Shown piece after piece: positions 54,270-64,000 of a DNA stretch of 64,000 nucleotides. The notes beneath the pieces are model-generated. The model was not told where the DNA came from. It worked only from the letters and a program-made list of their open reading frames with translations, and made no database searches. This stretch comes from Eutreptiella sp. 'Long Island Sound 2002'. Lineage: Eukaryota; Euglenozoa; Euglenophyceae; Eutreptiales; Eutreptiaceae. Both the position numbers and the translations under genes were made by a program. The first letter of the stretch is position 1; each line of letters starts with the position of its first letter. Location: assembly GCA_964036045.1 (NCBI GenBank), contig OZ038382.1, positions 86,351,795-86,415,794 of the forward strand, given 5' to 3'.

Positions 54270-55047
54270 CCCCCACCGAGGCCACCGTCAACCTCCTCAA
54301 CCTCAACCACCCGGCCGTCACTTACTCCAAGGATGCCACAACCGCCCTCCAGGAGCTCCCGATGGCACAGGGGGCGGAGTGGGTTCCCCACCTCCTCACC
54401 TTCCAGGAACGAGGCCTACAACGCGACGACCCCCCAGAAACCTCCCCCATATATACCCCGGACCAGAAACCGTACAAATGCTACTGGCACAAGGGGACCC
54501 CCCTGTACGCCCGAGCCGGCATCAACGTCCACCTCGTCCACCACCTCAGCATCTCAGGTAGACTAGGCGTCTACGAGGTCGGTGGGGACGGATGGCAACT
54601 CACTGTCATCAACGCCCATGTCCCCTTCGGCGATGACACGGAACCCTTCCTCCAAGCCCTGGCCGAAGCATACCGCCAGATGGCCATGCTCGCCCCCACA
54701 ATCATCATCGGCGACGTGAACGCCGCCCCCAGCCCGGCGGACCGAGGGGGACAGGCCACACCCCAGGACCATGCAGTCCGCGACACCATCGAAATGCTGG
54801 GGCTCGTGGACCTGACGGCCAACCTCGAAGGCCAACCATCCCATTTCTCCCACCAAGTAGATGCCACCCCTCCCGCATCGACATATGCTATGGCGACCCC
54901 ACCACCATCATCCGGGCGGAGGCCCGATATGGGCCCCTCCCGCTGGGACGCACAGGCCATAGCCCCCTGCCCATCCGCCTCACCATCCCCAACCTTCCCC
55001 CAAGCCCCCCAGAAGATGCGGACCAGGGCCTACCACCCCCCCTGAGG
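54270..55047 (+). pseudogene. Element F AP-like endonuclease (EEP family)
   Basis: The frame from about 54270 gives VNLLNLNHPAVTY, then YARAGINVHLV, WQLTVINAHVPFGDD and TIIIGDVNAAPSPADR, which follow the order of the exonuclease-endonuclease-phosphatase fold (Asn/His and GDxN motifs). Near 54870 a one-base shift moves the reading to the frame of the RT ORF, where SRIDICYGDP and LGRTGHSPLPI supply the last two motifs (SRID and GHxPL). This enzyme nicks target DNA to prime reverse transcription in LINEs. It sits directly upstream of the RT as in apurinic-type non-LTR elements. Confidence 0.75.
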
Positions 55048-58000
55048 ATGCCTCCACTGCAGGACAAACAGGCCTGGTCCCAATATCACAGGGCCATAGA
55101 CCGCGCCCGGCGCATCCAACCGGACCCCATCGACCTACTCACAGCCAGGCGCACAGCCGCCGTCGCCTGCGGCTTCCAGCAACACCCCCACACTGACAAT
55201 GACCGGCCACCCACAGCCCTAGGGGACATGCTCCATGACCTCTGGCATGCGAAGCAACAACTAGCGACCCTCCTCCACACCGACACCCCCCAAACGCGCC
55301 GACACATCCACCACTGCAGGACGCAGATAGCCCACATCAGGGCAGACCTGCAGCAATGGCACATCCACAGGCAACAGCGCATCGCCCAAGAGCACAAACG
55401 GTATGCGCAACATGAACTCTCCTACAAGGCGATCCGCCACCTCAACAAAGCCATGACCGACACCGGCCACCGCACCATCACCACGGTCAGACAGGAGGAC
55501 GGCTCCCTCACCAAGGACCCAGCCACCGTGCTCCAAGCCACCCAACACAGCTTCCTCCAACAACACACGCCCACCCAAGACACACTGGACACGGACACCC
55601 AGGCCAAAATTGACCGCCTCCCTCAGGTCTTCAACCACGCCCAGAGCAGGCAACTGGAAAAGCGCCCCTTCACCATCCACGAAGTCTGGAGGGCCATCCA
55701 CAGTCTCCGGCAGCACAAAACCCCAGGCTACGACGGCCTCCCTGCGATGGCATACTACCAGCTCCCCGCCCACCTCCTCCGCATTCTCCCCCACCGCCTC
55801 TGGGACATCGTCACGGGGCAGACCTCCCTACCACCAGACTGGGCAAACCTTGTCCGCCGCCTCTACAAAAAGGGGGACTGGGCCAACCCGGACAACTGGC
55901 GCCCCATAGTCTGTGCAGCCGAGGAGGTCAAAATCGTCTGGACCGTCCTCCTACGCCGCAACCGCCCCCACCCGGTCACCCACATATGCGCCAGCCTCTG
56001 GGGGGCCATCCCAGGCTGGTCCCCACACGAGGCCATCTTCCTCCAGAACACCATCGCCGACATGGACCCGGTAGACCTCATCATCGCCTCCCTTGACGTC
56101 AAAGGAGCCTTCTCGAACACCCCCTGGCTCCTTCTGCAGGCGGTCTGGAAATGTCTGGGTCTCCCCTTCTACAACTTCGCCTCCGGCTACATCTGCACCC
56201 GCAAGCACACGGTCCGCACTGGAGCAGGCCTCACCCCCTTAACGGAGCCAGGCAAGGGGGTCCCCCAAGGAGGAGCAGAAGCCCCCATCTCGTACCTCCT
56301 CCAGACACTCCCCCTGGCCCTCACAATTGAACAGGATTACCCGGCCTACGCACCCTACCCCCTCCTCTCCCCCCTGGTGGCTTCGCGGACGACACCAACC
56401 TCACGGTCGCACACACCCCACACGAATCCCACACCCCAGACCCTGGACCAGCGGTCACCAAGCAGGCCACCGACTTACTGGACGTGACCATCTCCTACCT
56501 CTCCCGCAAAAACCTCATCGTCCACCCCACAAAGTCAGTGGCCATGATCAAGGGGTCTGCCACACCTGCCAACCTAGGGCCACAAGGACCCCCCATGCAA
56601 GTCGTGACAACCACCACCCACCTGGGGGTAATCCAGGCCACCAATCTTGAGGACGCCACCCTCCCTCCCAAGTTGCAGTCACACCTACCCCATCTCCTCA
56701 GATATGCGTCTCCGACCACCAAGGCCCTCCCCCTATCCCACCAGAGCCTGGCGTACTACCTCACCTGGGTCTTGAACGCCTCCATAGGCTTTCAGGCACT
56801 CCACCTGACACACCCCACCACCGCCCTCCAACCGGCCACACGCGCCGTAACCAAGCCATGGGCAGCACACGGGGGCTGGCCCACCTCCATACCCACCCGC
56901 GCCATCCGGGCGGCATGGCCCCACTGTGGGGACGCCATAGCAGACGAGGTGAAAGCGGCCTACACCAGACACACCGCCCTCCTCCTTCACTGCATGACCC
57001 ACAACCACTCGCCGGTGGTCCGCGAGGTCGCCACAATCTGCCACCAAGCCGCACAACGGGCCCGCAACATATGCCCACGCTGGATACTCCAACAGACGGG
57101 CATGCCCACCAACATGAACACGCGCCTGTGGAACCACCTGCAGCTTCTCCTCCCCTCCCCACAACACGCCATACTCACCAACCACATGTGCCCGGAGGAA
57201 GGGCCTCTGGCGGTCCTCTGCGGGGACCTCCACCAGCACGCCAAAGGCACCATCAACACCATAGACCTCTTCGGGGCCTCCATCACCGTAGTATACGTCA
57301 CCCTCCCACAAATGCGGGTCCTTCACCACAGCGGAGCACACCACACCCCCTTCCTACAACTTCCCGAATGGCCGCAATACCGCCTCTTCCACCAGTACCT
57401 CACGCAGACGGCACGAGCAGGGGGCCACACTATGCCAGGAAGCACAGACATGCCAGCAGCCTACCGAGACTTCAAAAAGCAGCACCCCCGACCCATCCCA
57501 GCGACACCACCCTACGCACCCACCGCCTCGAAACACGAACCCGTCCCCCCGGTGACGGGCCCAGTCCCATCGCCAACCCTACTACTGGCCCCGAATGAAG
57601 CCAAACCCACGCAGACCACCGTCATCCACCATGGGGCAAAATGGCGCATGCCAAAGCACCACATGACCGCCCGGAACCTACCAAAGGTCCCCCATGACTC
57701 CTGGAGCATGCCACGCACATGTTGGGCCTCTGATACCGAGGCACCCACCACGCCATGGCCCGTATTGCACCTCATAGCACGCCACCACACCCACCCCACA
57801 ACCCACCTACCAGCACAAGCCTACGCACGGGTAGCCCCATGGTTCCACCGCACCGACGCAAACCCCACGGTAGCGTGGAACCCCGGCCAAACGCCCCCAT
57901 GGCTCTTCACAACAACGCCCACCTGGCCCCGCCCCGACCCGGCAGGGATCGCCATTCGTTACAGCATGTACGAAGCAGGCAGAACGGGCAAGCACGAGCA

Positions 58001-58115
58001 CCGCTACTATCCGCTCCACCACTCCTGCCACACACCGGAGCACCGAACACAAACCCTCACATGCCACGACCTAAACCCGGACACAGCCTACATCCTCCAC
58101 TACATCTACTCCTAG
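55048..58115 (+). pseudogene. Element F reverse transcriptase (non-LTR type)
   Basis: The first frame (55048-56487) starts with a helical linker, then RT motifs: KTPGYDGLP (residue 224), WRPIVCAAEEVKIVW (about 285), LDVKGAFSNT (349) and GVPQGGAEAP (404). The catalytic GGFADDTNLTV, with FADD at 56382-56393, lies in another frame, so a frameshift occurs around 56340-56380. The second frame (56484-58115) continues the palm and thumb (VHPTKSVAMI, TTHLGVIQA) and a long connector to TAG 58113-58115. Motif order and the short GVPQGG turn are typical of LINE rather than LTR reverse transcriptases. At least one frameshift makes this copy inactive as written. Confidence 0.85.
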
Positions 58116-58151
58116 CTCACACAAGGACAGCCGGAACAGGGACTCATAGCC

Positions 58152-58818
58152 ATGTCTCACCAAGCGAAACACATCATCTCCAAGGGAATTGGGGTGTACG
58201 CCACCCCCGTCCTGCAGCCCACAACCCCGGTGGCCCACACCACCACGGGCCTCGCCATATACGCCTACCTGCCCATGAACCCATGCCGCCTCCCACAACC
58301 ATCACTGGCGGACCGGCTCTTCTTCACCGACGCCTCAGGCGAATCCGCCCTCACGCCCATCAGCGGGGGGGCTACCCTGCAGCTAATCCACAACGGGGGA
58401 CACTACCACATGGACCACCACACGGGCCACACCACCTACGGGGCCTCCTCCCACGGGGGGCTGGGGGCCATGGCTGACGCCATCGCCGAAATCGCGGCCC
58501 ACCTACCCGCCCACCTCCCGCACATTGTCCGGGTCTGGTTCGTGGTAGACGCCACTGTTGACACACACCTACTCCTCCGCATAGCGAGACAACAACTCCA
58601 TGAAGCCACCGCGACGAGCCTCTGCACCCAGGCACTGCTGCTCTCGAAAGCCCTTCGCAGCCTTCCCCCCGCACGTCCAACTCAACATCGTTAAACAAGA
58701 ATCCCACAGGCACCAACACGGAAATGGTAAGGTCGACAACCAGGCAGTACACCAGCGCACAACCCACCTGCCAACCCTCCAGATCCCTGACCTCGGCCGG
58801 AACCACACACACCTCTAA
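58152..58818 (+). pseudogene. Element F RNase H domain
   Basis: LFFTDASGESALTPISGG gives the first Asp, AMADAIAEIAAH the likely Glu, and WFVVDATVDTHLLLR the next Asp. The last motif, SHRHQHGNGKVDNQA, is in a second frame starting near 58600, so a frameshift lies near 58680. It follows RT in the same orientation, as in LINE clades that carry RNase H (I, R1, Tad and related). It would remove RNA from the cDNA hybrid. Confidence 0.75.
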
Positions 58819-58935
58819 CACATACCCTTCAAGCCGGAGCCCCATCAGACCCCGGACTGGGTACCAGAGGACGCCCCCTATACCTCCCATCGCAGAGCAT
58901 ACCATTACCCCAACCCCATCCAACATCTCGCCCGC

Positions 58936-59574
58936 GTGCTAGGCGACACAGACAGCCGGGCACACATCCAAGAGCTCCAGGAAAAACTGCAAATCCCCCT
59001 CTACCACTCGGCACTGTTCCCAGCAAACGTCCCAGCCCACCTCCAAAAACGACGCATCCTGCTCCTCAGGGATCAACTACCCTTCCTCACCAGGGTCGCC
59101 AGATGGCTCGCCTGCAAACACATCCACGTCCTGGAAGAACACACCCAATGCCCGTGCGACCACAACACCCCAGAGGACTCGGAACACTTCAACAAATGCC
59201 CCCTCCATACAGGCAGGGACACGCTAGTGGGCCGGTCCCCGGCAGAAACCCTACGACAACACGAAGGCTGGGCAACCCACAGCCACGCACACCAGCCCAC
59301 CGAACACCTCTTCAGGGATCCCCTGGTCAAGGAACCCACCATGAGAGGGGCGGTGACACAGGACCTACACCGACATCTCGCAAAACCCACGGAAAGCCCA
59401 ATGGAGGCAGCAGCACACCTCCAGCTAGAAGCAGTTCGCAGAGCACTGGCCCAAATGGTACACCGCAAACACCTCCTGTTGACACACACGGAACAATCCA
59501 CCGGCCCCACCACCAGGGAACACATGCAGCCTCTCATCCATTACCATGCCGTGCATGACCCAGACATCCACTAA
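58936..59574 (+). CDS. Element F C-terminal Cys/His region
   Basis: This 212-codon frame reads LRDQLPFLTRVARWLACKH followed by QCPCDHNTPEDSEHFNKCPLH, a Cys/His cluster of the kind found at the C-terminus of many LINE ORF2 proteins (C-x-C...EH-x4-C), then a helical tail. It probably continues the RNase H polypeptide after another frame break, so it is a segment of ORF2 rather than a separate gene. Confidence 0.6.
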   Translation: MLGDTDSRAHIQELQEKLQIPLYHSALFPANVPAHLQKRRILLLRDQLPFLTRVARWLACKHIHVLEEHTQCPCDHNTPEDSEHFNKCPLHTGRDTLVGRSPAETLRQHEGWATHSHAHQPTEHLFRDPLVKEPTMRGAVTQDLHRHLAKPTESPMEAAAHLQLEAVRRALAQMVHRKHLLLTHTEQSTGPTTREHMQPLIHYHAVHDPDIH

Positions 59575-60229
59575 CCCACTCAGCGCCCCGCACACGCCCC
59601 CCATCTCCATCCGCAGGCCTTCAAGCCACCACCGAAGCACCCCAGAGCCCACCACTCACCCACAAAGCCGCCCGGCGCAGCACAGCCCGGCCGACCCCAA
59701 CCAAGGCCAACCATACGTCGACGTTGACGTGCAGGACCCCGGCAACCCACCCAGCCCACCCCCCCCGGATCCGGACCACCCCCCCTCACACGGACCACCA
59801 TCCGCGACCCCGACCTCCTCCGAGCATTCCTCCAAGGCAGGGCCCTGAGCACTCCCCTGGGCTAGTACTGCCTACAAGAGACCTCGACCAAGCTCACCGT
59901 CAAAGCCCTCCGGGACCTGACCACCCCAGGCAACGGCCTCCACAATACCATCGTAGAACTCGTACTCTGGCGAGCCCGCCAACACACCTAAGGCCAGCAC
60001 GTCTAGATCCCCCCCATCGAGTGGGGCCAGGCTGTGACACACGACACCAACACAAACGTCACACGTTGAGGGCCCATACGCCTACGACGAGCCCCAGCAG
60101 AGAAGGACCACCCAGCGGACCCGAACCACCCGGAGCAATGGGAACAGGCCAGCACACCAACCCGCAACACCGCCCTCCGCGCTGCCGGCCTCCGCACCCA
60201 AGACGACGACCTCCCTCCCCCACCTACAG
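59575..60229 (+). other. Pro-rich linker after the LINE Cys/His region
   Basis: C-rich DNA. Several Pro/His-rich frames are open but low-complexity. One frame at about 59780-59990 looks protein-like (LLRAFLQGRALSTPLG, IVELVLWRARQH) and may join the Cys/His segment to the peptidase-like segment. Confidence 0.35.
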
Positions 60230-60700
60230 ACAGTGATCATCCCCCGCCGGAGGTCTGGTGTACAGTCCTCGAGCGCGGGCACTACTACGTAGTGGCCGCT
60301 ACAGCTACGTCCCCCGGCCCGCAATGGCTCGTCAAAGGGACAGACACCATGCTCGCCCCAGGGACTGCCCCACCAGGGGCAGTAGGGGACCCCACCCACC
60401 CCGCACAGGGTCCTCAGGGGCGTCCTCCAGCCGGGGGACAAGCCCCGAGCCCGCGCCCTGGCCCAAATCACCTCAGGGCAAGCGGGCTACCACCTGGGAC
60501 TTGCCATGCTCTGCCCGGCCCAATGGATCCAGCGCCGCTGGCCATCCACGGGAACCGTGCCCTGGATTTGGGCCATCGCCACCGTCCACACACAAATCGA
60601 GGCAGGCCCAGACACGCGGAAAGACTCCCCCCCCTGACCACAGCACTCCCTCACCTGCGGGTACCACGCCATCCACAGGGTCCTCAGCCGCGTGGGTCTT
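60230..60700 (+). pseudogene. Possible Ulp1/C48-like cysteine peptidase segment, split by element G
   Basis: Around 60249-60345 one frame reads EVWCTVLERGHYYVVAATATSP, with a His in an HYYVV strand. After frame changes, about 60636-60700 reads QHSLTCGYHAIHRVLSRVGL. The order His-strand, then Gln a few residues before Cys-Gly, then a helix is that of the Ulp1/C48 peptidase core (H...D...Q...CG). The middle Asp is not certain. Element G interrupts the coding sequence at the second half of this motif. Some protein-encoding mobile elements carry such peptidases, so this is plausible but weak. Confidence 0.35.
60686..60700 (+). repeat. Left copy of the 15-bp target duplication of element G
   Basis: AGCCGCGTGGGTCTT recurs exactly at 62223-62237. 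Confidence 0.85.
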
Positions 60701-62222
60701 TTTTTTGAATGTTCTTAACCGCATCAACTTGTTCTGGGGCTGACGTCCCCCAAAAGGAAGACCTCGTGAGAATATGTACACTACTTGGAGTACATAATAT
60801 ATCACGGAGGCGGTTCGCCTAGGAAAGCAAAAATGATGGCACTCATGGTTTCTTGGTGTAGATTGATTGGTAGGTTTTGGTGATGAATTGGTTGCACTGA
60901 GGCTTGTTGTAAGCAGGGGGCTGGGTTCAGCTCGCACAGAAGAATGCAGGTGCACTGGGGAGTGCAGGCTGTGTTTTGATTCTGTGTGTTTTTCCATGTT
61001 TGTTTCCATGCAGTCAACTGCTGAAGGGGCGGTGGAAAACCTGTGGTTTGCTTTTGTGTTTCTGGGCCTACTGTGGGGTGTACTGCCCCGGTGGTTAGCC
61101 GGGTTTTCTCCCCCTGGGTCGGCCATACTCCACAGCAGCGAAAAGATAGCGGAAAATTAGAATGCATTGTTATTCAAAAACACCTTCAAGGTGTGGCGTC
61201 AGGGACCTGAGTTCGTGTCAGGAGAGAAAATCACCTCTAATTATGGTTGGAAATGTTGGAAATGAAATTGAAATTGACATAACAAGTGTAGAAGAAAGCA
61301 CAGGGCGCAAACATGTCACGCAGTGACTGTCTGCAGCAGTATAAAAATTGCGGCGCATGCCAGTAATATGGAAATGGGGATTAAATTAGTTGCCTGACCT
61401 TAAGAGCTTGTTTGTGGCATTTTCTCGGTTTCTGTGGCACTTCGCATGGTTGGGAACTTGTTTTCTTGATGGAGGAGTGGCCACGGTCACTGCTGCGGCA
61501 TCAGATTTTGCAGTTGAAATTGTACTCGAAGAAAGTTGGCGTCGGCTTTTTCTCGAAATCTTCGGGGCTTCAGACGCCGAAAACGGTGGTTTTTTGATGA
61601 GGGAAGACTCAGGAACACTTTTGTAGCATCATATGTTCAATTTAAACTTTTTCGGTGAAAGTTCGCAACGGCTTTTTATCGAAATCTTCGGGGGTTCAGA
61701 CGTCGAAAACCATGGTTTCTTGATGAGGGCTGACTCACGAAAACTTCCGTAGCATCAGGTCTTCAATTGAAGCTTCTTCCGTGATAGTTCGAACGGCTTT
61801 TTATCCAATTCTTCGGAGCGTTGAACGTCGGGAAAGGTGTTTTCTGGATGCGGGAGGCGTTGCCAACACTGCCTGAACATCAGTTTTTAATTTTGAGAAC
61901 GTCATGGTAAAACTTCGTGTCGGCTTTTTCTATGTGTCAACGTAGCCTTTGACTTCACGAGTAGGTGCAGTGGGCTCCTCTTCATGTGTACTTCATTGCT
62001 GTAGCTTTAGATTTTCGTCCTGTGCAGCAGATCACAGAACGCCGCCCACGGTGGCTGCCAGCTCCGGAGATCGCGCGAAACGCACGGGGACATCGGCAAT
62101 GTCGTCCATTGTAACATACTTGGTGAAATTGGGTTGAAATCTCTCAATTTCTCATTTTTTGTGGGCAGCTGGCCTCTTATCGCCTGTTTTGAGCGCGACA
62201 AATCGCGAGCGCGCGCGTGGCT
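60701..62222 (-). mobile_element. Element G: minus-oriented poly(A) retroinsertion, 1522 bp
   Basis: The segment is AT-rich, unlike the C-rich DNA on both sides, and is bounded by a perfect 15-bp direct repeat. Its left end is a T-run, which is a poly(A) tail on the minus strand. That pattern is diagnostic of target-primed insertion. Its 5' end is at 62222. It contains a diverged tandem repeat (61440-61950) and no convincing ORF, so it is non-autonomous (SINE-like), a truncated LINE or a retrocopy. Confidence 0.8.
61440..61950. repeat. About four diverged copies of a 125-bp tandem repeat in element G
   Basis: The word GCATCAG..TTCAATT recurs at about 61498, 61626, 61752 and 61874 (spacing 128, 126 and 122). 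Each is followed by CGGCTTTTT-TCGAAATCTTCGG, CAGACGTCGAAAAC and TTGATGAGGG-like blocks. Similarity falls from left to right. Confidence 0.75.
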
Positions 62223-62237
62223 AGCCGCGTGGGTCTT
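62223..62237 (+). repeat. Right copy of the 15-bp target duplication of element G
   Basis: Identical to 60686-60700. Confidence 0.85.
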
Positions 62238-62418
62238 AGCCCAGAGCTAGCATAACCCCTTCTCAACACTGACCAAGAGGTGCACGAAATACGCAAGCTC
62301 GTCTGCGAAATCCTTGCCGCAGCAGCAGAAGACGGCAAGCTTCTCCTCCAAACCACCCGGCCTACAACTGACCACGCAAGCGCGCCGCTGCGAGCGGACA
62401 CATACACCTACACAACAT
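62238..62418 (+). pseudogene. Continuation of the peptidase-like reading frame after element G
   Basis: Past the right duplication the same frame reads SPELA, a TAA, then about 50 residues that look helical (EVHEIRKLVCEILAAAAEDGKLLL) to a TAG near 62418. It fits the helix after the Cys motif of the interrupted gene, with one stop. Confidence 0.4.
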
Positions 62419-63319
62419 AGCCCACTGCGCAATCCCCGCCCATGCCCCTCCCCCCTCGCTGCCAGCCCGGAGACCCACACACGCCCACCATAGCGCGCAC
62501 TCCCGGGCCCCGCGACACGGGCCTCCCCCACCCGCCCAAACAACAGCACACGCCCCCCACAGACCAACCCGCCGGACACCTCTCACCACCCCCCACACTC
62601 GACAACCCGCACACACCCACCGAGGGGAGCCCCACGCCCCACGGCACGCCCACCCTGCCCAGTGGCCCGCACAGGGCCCCGACGCAGACCCCAGAAAACC
62701 CAGGCCCACCCTTCCCGGCCCCGAATGCAGCCCACGCGAGCTGTTCCCCCCAGCGGACGCCAACCCAGACAACCTGACACATTGCAGGACCCCGGGGCAG
62801 CCAAGCCCAAAAGGAGAAGACCGCAGCCCCGCACCTCCCTCCCCCGCCGCTGCCGACCAGATCGGCCCGCCGGGCCGCCAGGTCACGGCCGGCCCCCCCC
62901 GGCCGCCCACGCCCAACCTACAGCCCGAGGACATGCCCTCCATCCTCCCCGCCGCGGCCGCAGCAGAAGCCGATGCCCACAAACCCGCGACTGCCCGCAT
63001 CACAGCGCAACCCGCGTCCCCAAGAACCACCACTTCCTGCTCGTCCTCGGCCTCATTGACATCTTCCACCTCATCCTCCGACCCCCCCCTCCCCGCTGAC
63101 CTCATCCACAAGGCCACGGCAAAAGCCAAAGCTGCGGCCGCACGCCAGGCTACCGGGGACCCCCTGACCCCCACACAGGCGACTCAGGCACCCCGGCAGC
63201 ACACCGGGAAACCCCCCCACCCGGCACCGGCGCCCTCACACCTGTGGACCGAGATCTTCCTCAATCTGGAACCGGACCCCAACCCCAAACCCGACCCCAA
63301 ACCCAAGCCGGCGCCCTAA
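62419..63319 (+). other. Pro/Ala/Thr-rich coding-like region
   Basis: Plus-strand frames are Pro-, Ala- and Thr-rich throughout. The last one (62933-63319) reads MPSILPAAAAAEADAHK, a Ser/Thr run, a Lys/Ala helix (KATAKAKAAAARQATG) and a final NPKPDPKPKP stretch. Composition matches the first-ORF region of element F. It may be the start of a second copy or a 3' extension. No domain is recognisable. Confidence 0.35.
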
Positions 63320-64000
63320 CGAGCGCACCACCAGCAACGGCACCACAACCAACACCACCCCACGCAGCCCACAACACCACAAACGTAACGACGCCAACCC
63401 AAGCGACACCGCCCTAACCCAAACCCTAACCCAAACCTGGACCCCCCACCCACCACAACCCACGCCCCCCTCCCACCAGATGCCGCCGCCACCACAGAGG
63501 CGGCCACCCAACACGACCCCGTCCAAACCCTCGTCAACATCCCTATCTCCAAGCGCCCCGTCATCCAACTCCCACAAACCCCCACCGCTGCTGGCCAGAC
63601 CGACCCAGGGACGTGGGACCCCTCGACCACAATCACCGTTAGGCCCGGCCCCCGACCCGCCCCTGCTGCCCACCAAACAGTACAGCCCCAGGGAATGGGC
63701 ACAATGCCAGACACCCCATCCCCACCAGGGGGACCAGAATATCCACAAGGGGTCCTAGGGCCATACCTGCAGCACGGTCCCCACAACTACCAGCGCCACC
63801 ACCACCAGCAGCCTCACCACCACCACCACCAACACCACCCCCACCACTACCATTGCCAACCACCCTACCCCACCGGGCCACAACCCCCCATTGCACGAGC
63901 AGCACCAGTCTATGGGATGGCAGCCACCAGGCGCTCCACCCCAATACCCCACCTACCACCAGGGGCCACCCCCCCCGTACCAGGCACCGCATGCCCCCAG
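63320..64000 (+). other. C-rich terminal segment with telomere-like words
   Basis: Low-complexity C/A-rich DNA to the window edge. It includes CCCTAACCCAAACCCTAACC at 63412-63431 and a CAC-repeat stretch (63795-63860, His-coding). No gene is supported. Confidence 0.4.

Noticed and set aside
63316-64000. Minus-strand frames at the right end of the window
   Set aside because: Gly/Val/Trp-rich translations of C-rich low-complexity DNA without domain features.

Overview
This window looks like repeat-dominated nuclear DNA of a large-genome eukaryote. I recognise no host gene, rRNA, tRNA or bacterial operon in it. Nearly everything that can be explained is mobile or satellite DNA: Ty3/gypsy LTR retrotransposons with chromodomains, a CENP-B/pogo-like DNA transposase, a PIF1-like helicase fragment, a non-LTR (LINE-like) polyprotein with endonuclease, reverse transcriptase and RNase H, and a 2.9-kb minisatellite. 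Chromodomain Ty3/gypsy elements and nested insertions fit an alga, plant or protist with an expanded genome. The species cannot be named from the sequence; an alga is only a guess.

Layout. 1-1772: element A, the 5' LTR and broken gag of a minus-strand LTR retrotransposon that runs off the left edge and appears to have inserted into the gag of element B. 1773-12830: element B, a decayed plus-strand Ty3/gypsy element (gag, protease, methyltransferase-like domain, RT, RNase H, integrase, chromodomain, polypurine tract, then LTR-like DNA). Its integrase is split by element C (7238-9365), a 2.1-kb insertion bounded by a 17-bp direct repeat and carrying one ORF with a CCCH zinc finger. 12831-30010: element D, a complete and young 17.18-kb Ty3/gypsy element with two 2944-bp LTRs (about 1% different), a 4-bp target duplication and three ORFs (ORF1, gag, pol) in one reading frame separated by single stop codons. 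It has inserted into the LTR-like tail of element B.

30011-33205: flanking DNA with pol III-like boxes, and element E, a broken pogo/CENP-B-type transposase on the minus strand. 33206-34837 and 40796-42432: two copies of a 1.6-kb repeat R. Between them lie a 65-bp minisatellite (about 45 units, open in all three forward frames), a 62-bp repeat, and T- and TG-rich duplicated DNA.

40796-64000: a roughly 20-kb tract with strong C+A bias on the plus strand (element F). It begins with R, carries dozens of copies of a 12-base motif with 4-bp inverted ends, is interrupted by a PIF1 helicase fragment, and ends in a LINE-like coding region (endonuclease 54.27-55.05 kb, RT 55.05-58.1 kb, RNase H 58.15-58.8 kb, a Cys/His cluster near 59.15 kb, and a possible Ulp1-like peptidase after 60.2 kb). 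A minus-oriented poly(A) retroinsertion (element G, 60701-62222) with a 15-bp target duplication splits its end.

The most notable observations are: (1) two divergent Ty3/gypsy elements share a DIRS/Dam-like methyltransferase-type domain between protease and RT; (2) both join gag to pol in the same frame across one UAG followed by a similar hexamer, and in the intact element D that codon sits in a hairpin; (3) element D has an extra ORF before gag in the same frame; (4) the LINE-like element may carry a cysteine peptidase module.
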